The notes under the pieces are model-generated. The model made no database searches and was not told the origin of the DNA. It worked only from the letters and a program-made list of their open reading frames with translations. Source: Baffinella frigidus (taxonomy: Eukaryota; Cryptophyceae; Cryptomonadales; Baffinellaceae). From it: a stretch of 11,936 bases of DNA. The stretch covers positions 944,145 through 956,080 of the forward strand of contig MU646364.1 in assembly GCA_026770585.1 (NCBI GenBank), given 5' to 3'. Of this stretch, positions 8,528-11,936 are shown in pieces (the first letter of the stretch is position 1; every line of letters begins with the position of its first letter). The translations under genes and the position numbers were made by a program.

Positions 8528-8800
8528 CCAATCCCCACAACTTTAGGGTTTGACTCCACATTTGAAACCAGAAACCGCATCGGTTGGCGCTCAAACTCGG
8601 CAGGCAGGGAGGAAGGCACTCAGGTCAAGACCCCAGGTCGCCTCCCAGGAGCTCAGGTCGCCGCAGGGAATGCCTGACTTGCGCACGCCACGCCAGGCCT
8701 CAGAGGATCTTGGTGCTGCGAGTGAAGGCGGTGGATCCTGCGAGTATCCGAGTATTGAGAATCTTCGCTTTTCGAAAACACCCTGCACGTAGGTTGGGGG

Positions 8801-8934
8801 CTCAGTGAGTTAGCGTGAGTATCTAGGGCGATACTGGAGCGCAGAAGGATATAGCTGCACAGTCAGTGGTACCCGAGGCGACGCCAAGGGCGCAGTGAGC
8901 CAGAGCGAACTTGTATAGCGATGCTGAAGCGCAC
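8801..8934. repeat. 90-bp-period duplication at the outer end of the right arm
   Basis: CTCAGTGAGTTAGCGTGAGT at 8801 and CGCAGTGAGCCAGAGCGAAC at 8891 begin related stretches of about 44 bp, each ending GATRCTGRAGCGCA. A third, inverted relative lies at 3641-3695 at the outer end of the left arm. Confidence 0.7.
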
Positions 8935-8946
8935 ATCCCTCCAGCA

Positions 8947-8980
8947 CAGACGGGGCCGGCAGCACACCCGGCCCCGTCTG
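8947..8980. promoter_or_regulatory. Perfect 13-bp GC-rich inverted repeat upstream of the DUF3593-like gene
   Basis: CAGACGGGGCCGG at 8947-8959 pairs without mismatch with 8968-8980 across an 8-nt loop. It lies about 100 bp upstream of the start codon at 9080. It could be a dimeric protein-binding site or a 5' UTR structure. The sequence shows the structure; the regulatory role is inferred. Confidence 0.5.
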
Positions 8981-9079
8981 CCGAGAAAGTAATTAAAGAG
9001 ATGAACTTAGAGTTTAGGAGCCGAAATCGCTGACGACGCCGCCCGACCCCTCCTCCAGATTCGGGCGTCCTCGCTGTCA

Positions 9080-10910
9080 ATGGTGGTGCGAACGGCGTTG
9101 GTGGGGCTCCTGCTGGTGTCAGCGGGGAGCACAGACGCCTTCCTACCGGGCGGGTTCCTCCCGCCGGCGCGGCACGGGGCGGTTGCAGGGGGTCTCGGAC
9201 CAACGCGGTTCTCCCAGCAGCTCCCTTGTCGGACATGGCGGAGGAGGGCGGGCGGCGGAACAGGCTGCAGGATGATGCTGGACCCGGCGTTGCTGACAGC
9301 GGGCGTCGCTGGCCTCGACGTGTCCATCGACGACGTCGCGGGGGGGCTCTTTGCCGCGTCCCTGTTCCCCTACCTCGCGTTCCTGTACTATCTGGTAAGC
9401 CCTGTGCACGTGCAGTGAGTGCTCTCTTCAAAATCCATGCTGCAAACATCTTTGGAGTATCACCGTTTGCCACAGAAACCACAGAACCAATCTTACGATT
9501 CTCGATGCGGGCACCTCGTATCATTCGTTGAGATTCCCGAATTTGTACCAGGGGGGTGTCGCCGCACGAAGCCCCCCTCCTGTACCAATACGCCAGCCCT
9601 AAACGATCTGCCCTACTCTGTTGTTGTCCTCCGCCGGAGGCGTGTTGTAAGAGGATTGTTTATGATGCCCTTGTTTTGAGCGCAGGGCGACGATGGTGTA
9701 CGTAGCTCCTGTAGCTCCTGCCCCGTCCCTGTTCTCCTACATGGTCTTCCTCTACTGTCTGGTACTTTTCAAACAAACCACATAACTAACCTTGCACACG
9801 ATTCTTGATACAGGCGCCTCATCTGATTTTTGAGCGAAGGGCGACGAGTTTGTCCGCAGCTCCTGTCCCATCATCTTGACGCTAGCTTGTACAGCTTCGC
9901 ACTTTTGCGTTCTTACATCGCACCATAGCTTTCTCGAGTGGTGAAGTGGCAGTGGAGACTAGCTCTGTGGAGAGGGTGGGGGGGTCTGAGCAGAGCGCAG
10001 CGGGATGGGTGCGATACACCACGTGGTGCACACGCGGTCGCGTTGACGCTTGCCTTGCGCGCGGGAGGCGCTTGCCTTGCGCGCGGGAGGCACCGCACGA
10101 CCGCGCCCGACGATGTCCTGGGGGCAGGGGCGTCGGCGCCGCACATCCAATCCACCCGGAAACACCTCGTACGAGCGCCAAACACGTGTTCGAAACACCT
10201 CGTACGAGCGCCGGCACAGTACGCAGCATACCGCGTACGGCATGGGCGGCGCTGGCGCTCATTGTTTGGCGATAAATTACGAATCTGTGGGGGCAGGACC
10301 GGGCGGAGAGCAAGACGCCGGCGCTGGGGCTGTTCGGCTTCAAGTTCCTCTTGGTCTTCGTCGTCGCCACGATCCCAGCAGCCATCGCCGCCAAGGTCTA
10401 CCTCTGTCTCACTTAAATCGGGGTTTCATTTTCTCGGGTTTCACGCCGAAAGTTGACGAATTTGTACCAAAAAACATGGAAATCAACTTCCGGGCTCCTC
10501 AAATGATGAGCCCGATTTAACTGATACAGCGCTAGAAGGTGAAGAATCCCAAATTCAGCCATCGCCTTACCACACGGCGCACACCACAGTCTTGGTTGAC
10601 GCCAGACCCAGGGTGGGGTGGCGCACCGGCACAGTGCGCCCCCCCCCTCCAGGGCAAAGCCTGCCCTCCGGTGCACGTCTCGCGCTGCATCCCCTGCCCC
10701 CGGTGCTCTCCTGCCTGGGACCCCCCCGGAGCATCCGCATCCGAGGAGGAGCGTGGAGGAGGAGTGTCTCCGACTCTCACGTGAGAGCCATGCGTCACCC
10801 CGCACCCTCTCACGCGGGGTGCGCCTTTACACCAATACAAGATTTTGAAGAGGGTAAATTAGTAGATACATATTTAATCGTAGCGGACACTATAAATGAT
10901 ACCAATATAC

Positions 10911-10945
<35 letters not shown>

Positions 10946-11356
10946 CTTCTTCTTCTTCTTTATTACCCTCACATGGTGTGCGCCATGGGGACCTCGAGAG
11001 AGGCCCCCCAGCCTTTTGAAAAGTGATCAACTTAATACTACTCTAATACCGCGATGTGGCGGGCGGGCTTGACTCCTTTCCATACAGAAATTCGGAGCAA
11101 GGGAACGAACCTATATATATATATGTATATTTATATATTTATATATATGTTGGATTTGATCAAGAAACGAACCCCCAGTGGTGCTGATGTATCCTCGCAG
11201 ATGATGTACGGGGCGCAGCTGGCGGACGTGGACTGGCTGCACGGCTCTGCGGAGTCGTTCCTGACCCTGACGAACCTCTTGATCGTCCTCGGCTTCCGCC
11301 GCGCCGTGGCCGGCGCCGACGCCACCTTCAAGGTGCCAGCGCGCTACCCAAGATAG
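9080..11356 (+). CDS. Plastid-targeted DUF3593-like membrane protein, three exons
   Basis: Exons 9080-9394, 10297-10395 and 11201-11356 give 189 residues plus stop. All junctions are phase 0: CTG|GTAAGC to GGGGGCAG|GAC, and GCCAAG|GTCTAC to CCTCGCAG|ATG. Residues 1-20 form a signal peptide ending STDA, followed by F21-L22-P23; this bipartite A-F-x-P signal is typical of proteins sent to complex red-type plastids. The mature part has three hydrophobic segments: LFAASLFPYLAFLYYL (about 90-105), GLFGFKFLLVFVVATIPA (about 116-133) and SFLTLTNLLIVLGF (about 157-170). Between the last two lies the conserved-looking YGAQLADVDWLHGSAE. I recall this arrangement as the DUF3593 family of cyanobacteria and plastid-bearing eukaryotes, of unknown function, probably in thylakoid or plastid membrane. 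The second donor, GTCTAC, is weak. A GT at 11333 could instead start a third intron leading to an unseen last exon. The exon structure is more certain than the family name. Confidence 0.82.
9543..9588. repeat. Imperfect hairpin in intron 1
   Basis: TTGTACCAGGGGGG on the left can pair, with small bulges, with CCCCCCTCCTGTACCAA on the right. The motif CGAATTTGTACCA just to the left recurs inside the short element at 10413-10520, which suggests a related decayed element. Confidence 0.55.
9680..9870 (+). pseudogene. Decayed duplicate copies of the exon 1 end within intron 1
   Basis: 9723-9761 reads PSLFSYMVFLYCL and is followed by GT, closely paralleling ASLFPYLAFLYYL|GT at the end of exon 1 (9356-9394). 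The resemblance continues downstream: ACCACATAACTAACCTT and CACGATTCTTGAT mirror ACCACAGAACCAATCTT and ACGATTCTCGAT at 9479-9507. Upstream, GAGCGCAGGGCGACGA (about 9679) recurs as GAGCGAAGGGCGACGA (about 9832), a further partial copy that has lost the exon-like part. A frame stays open from ATG 9693 to the copied donor. The available upstream acceptor (GAGCGCAG|G) would give the wrong phase for inclusion in the mRNA, so it is read as a relic. Confidence 0.65.
10049..10092. repeat. Two tandem 22-bp units in intron 1
   Basis: CTTGCCTTGCGCGCGGGAGG followed by CG or CA is repeated at 10049-10070 and 10071-10092 with one difference at the last base. GC-rich minisatellite seed. Confidence 0.95.
10159..10212. 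repeat. 21-bp direct repeat in intron 1
   Basis: GAAACACCTCGTACGAGCGC plus one C occurs identically at 10159-10179 and 10192-10212, separated by 12 bp. It includes the near-palindrome CTCGTACGAG. Confidence 0.95.
10413..10520. mobile_element. 108-bp TTAA-bounded short inverted-repeat element (MITE candidate)
   Basis: TTAAATCGGG at 10413-10422 matches CCCGATTTAA at 10511-10520. If TTAA is the target-site duplication, as in piggyBac-type elements, the mobile part is 100 bp with ATCGGG ends. An inner inverted pair, AAGTTGA (about 10449) and TCAACTT (about 10481), adds a stem. It begins 17 bp after the exon 2 donor. The termini are seen directly; the transposon class is inferred from the TTAA flanks only. 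Confidence 0.5.
10774..10821. repeat. Pair of short perfect palindromes in intron 2
   Basis: CTCTCACGTGAGAG (10774-10787) is a perfect 14-bp palindrome centred on an E-box-like CACGTG. CACCCCGC (10796-10803) pairs with GCGGGGTG (10814-10821) across a 10-nt loop. The surrounding 10530-10830 is GC-rich with no recognised RNA family. Confidence 0.7.
10905..10960. repeat. AT and TTC microsatellites in intron 2
   Basis: A long alternating TA run with rare C interruptions is followed directly by about five TTC units. Such a run is prone to length change and to secondary structure. Confidence 0.95.
11111..11149. repeat. AT-rich microsatellite just upstream of exon 3
   Basis: Alternating TA with a few TT and GT interruptions, ending about 50 bp before the acceptor of exon 3. 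Confidence 0.95.
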
Positions 11357-11395
11357 GGTAGTGGTTGGCTGGATAAGACATCCAGCCCTCCCGCG

Positions 11396-11648
11396 TAGAG
11401 CGATGGTGGTAATTGTTGGCCGCTTTTCGGGTTGCCGGTTTGCCGGTTTGCCGGTTTTACAAGTCCCATCAGGGTTTTAAAGTCGATTTCATTTGAACCA
11501 AAAGTAACTAAAACCCTTTCAAAACGCACGGTTTCGAGGAATCTGGTTTCAATGAAATCGGCTTTAAAACCCTGGCGGGACTTGTAAAACCGGCAAACCG
11601 GCAAACCGGCAACCCGAAAAGCGGCCAACAATTACCACCATCGCTCTA
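11396..11648. mobile_element. 249-bp TA-flanked hairpin element (MITE candidate)
   Basis: The arms start TAGAGCGATGGTGGTAATTG and end with its exact complement. The outer 71 bp (11396-11466) pair perfectly with the right arm, and pairing continues to about 11500 with a few mismatches around a centre near 11522. Each arm holds three GCCGGTT-type units. TA at both ends may be a target-site duplication, as in Tc1/mariner-type elements; because TA is self-complementary it could equally be part of the arm. There is no transposase. An open frame on the minus strand across it is only the hairpin read through. Confidence 0.75.
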
Positions 11649-11936
11649 GTATCCACTCCACACCCGCAGCCCCAAACGAAGGGCTGTTGGCGCGCCCTCC
11701 GAGTCAGATCTGCGGAGGTCTTTGGGGTCCTCCGCGCGGACGCGGACGCCCAAACCCCAAACCCTGAATCTCAAACCCTGAAACATCCCCTTCTGCGGAG
11801 GTTGCAGAGACCCTACACCTCAACCCCTCAAGGAACACCCGGTGGATAGGACATCAGATCAGATCAAGGGCTGCGGGCGCCGCGCCGCTCCCGGAGACTG
11901 CACGCCCCCTGTTGCCCCCCCCCCCCCCCCCCCCCC
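11649..11936. other. Terminal spacer with C-rich telomere-like patch and a C run
   Basis: A short CCCAAACCCCAAACCCTGAA-type patch at about 11750-11790 is the complement orientation of the TTTAGGG-like arrays. 11915-11936 is 22 C, which probably marks a low-complexity contig edge. No exon with an acceptor and convincing protein was identified, so a last exon of the DUF3593-like gene here is neither shown nor excluded. Confidence 0.5.

Larger units (their letters stand above)
6993..8843. repeat. Right arm of the large interrupted inverted repeat
   Basis: Holds the reverse complement of the left arm in three blocks (6993-7305, about 7905-7980, 8528-8843), separated by extra sequence absent from the left arm. 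The first extra piece is the 7306-7890 tandem pair. The second, 7981-8527, includes a strong hairpin. The right arm is therefore about twice as long as the left. Confidence 0.85.

Noticed and set aside
8823-9524. Minus-strand 233-codon frame
   Set aside because: Antisense to exon 1 of the DUF3593-like gene; low-complexity Arg/Pro/Thr-rich text with no domain.
9882-10456. Overlapping open frames on both strands in intron 1
   Set aside because: Several frames are open at once because of GC-rich short repeats, and translations are repetitive. None continues the conserved membrane protein, whose exons fit at 9394 and 10297.
10530-10830. Structured non-coding RNA gene in intron 2
   Set aside because: The region has GC-rich stems but no recognised boxes or consensus of snRNA, snoRNA, SRP RNA or tRNA; only the individual palindromes are reported.
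11344-11631. Minus-strand 95-codon frame
   Set aside because: It crosses the hairpin element from arm to arm and is explained by the inverted repeat.

Overview
The window looks like nuclear DNA of a microalga with a secondary, red-derived plastid, most likely a cryptophyte; a haptophyte or a pelagophyte is possible. Four observations support this. Genes have GT-AG introns whose reading phases match. Exons are GC-rich inside less GC-rich spacers. A nucleus-encoded plastid-type protein starts with a signal peptide followed at once by an A-F-x-P junction. The spacers carry degenerate TTTAGGG telomere-type repeats. No bacterial operon, tRNA, rRNA or CRISPR array was recognised.

Layout. (1) 1-2168, minus strand: the 5' part of a large secreted, Cys-rich protein gene in three exons (2168-2123, 1770-1479, 1249-1), running out of the window. 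(2) 2169-3578: spacer with one weak plus-strand ORF (2934-3578). (3) 3641-8843: a 5.2-kb gene-free repeat island. Its two flanks are inverted, interrupted copies of each other (3641-4463 and 6993-8843). The middle holds three telomere-like arrays, a near-identical 99-bp element present twice, and a diverged tandem pair of about 340 bp. (4) 9080-11356, plus strand: a three-exon gene for a small plastid membrane protein resembling the DUF3593 family. Its first intron carries decayed copies of the end of exon 1. Its second intron carries a TTAA-bounded short inverted-repeat element and AT microsatellites. (5) 11396-11648: a 249-bp hairpin element bounded by TA, a non-autonomous DNA transposon candidate, just after the stop codon. 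(6) The window ends in a run of C.

The two clear genes are divergent, lie about 7 kb apart and have no evident functional link. One encodes a surface or secreted protein, the other a plastid membrane protein. The most unusual part is the repeat island, with its palindromic plan and duplicated 99-bp element next to telomere-like DNA.
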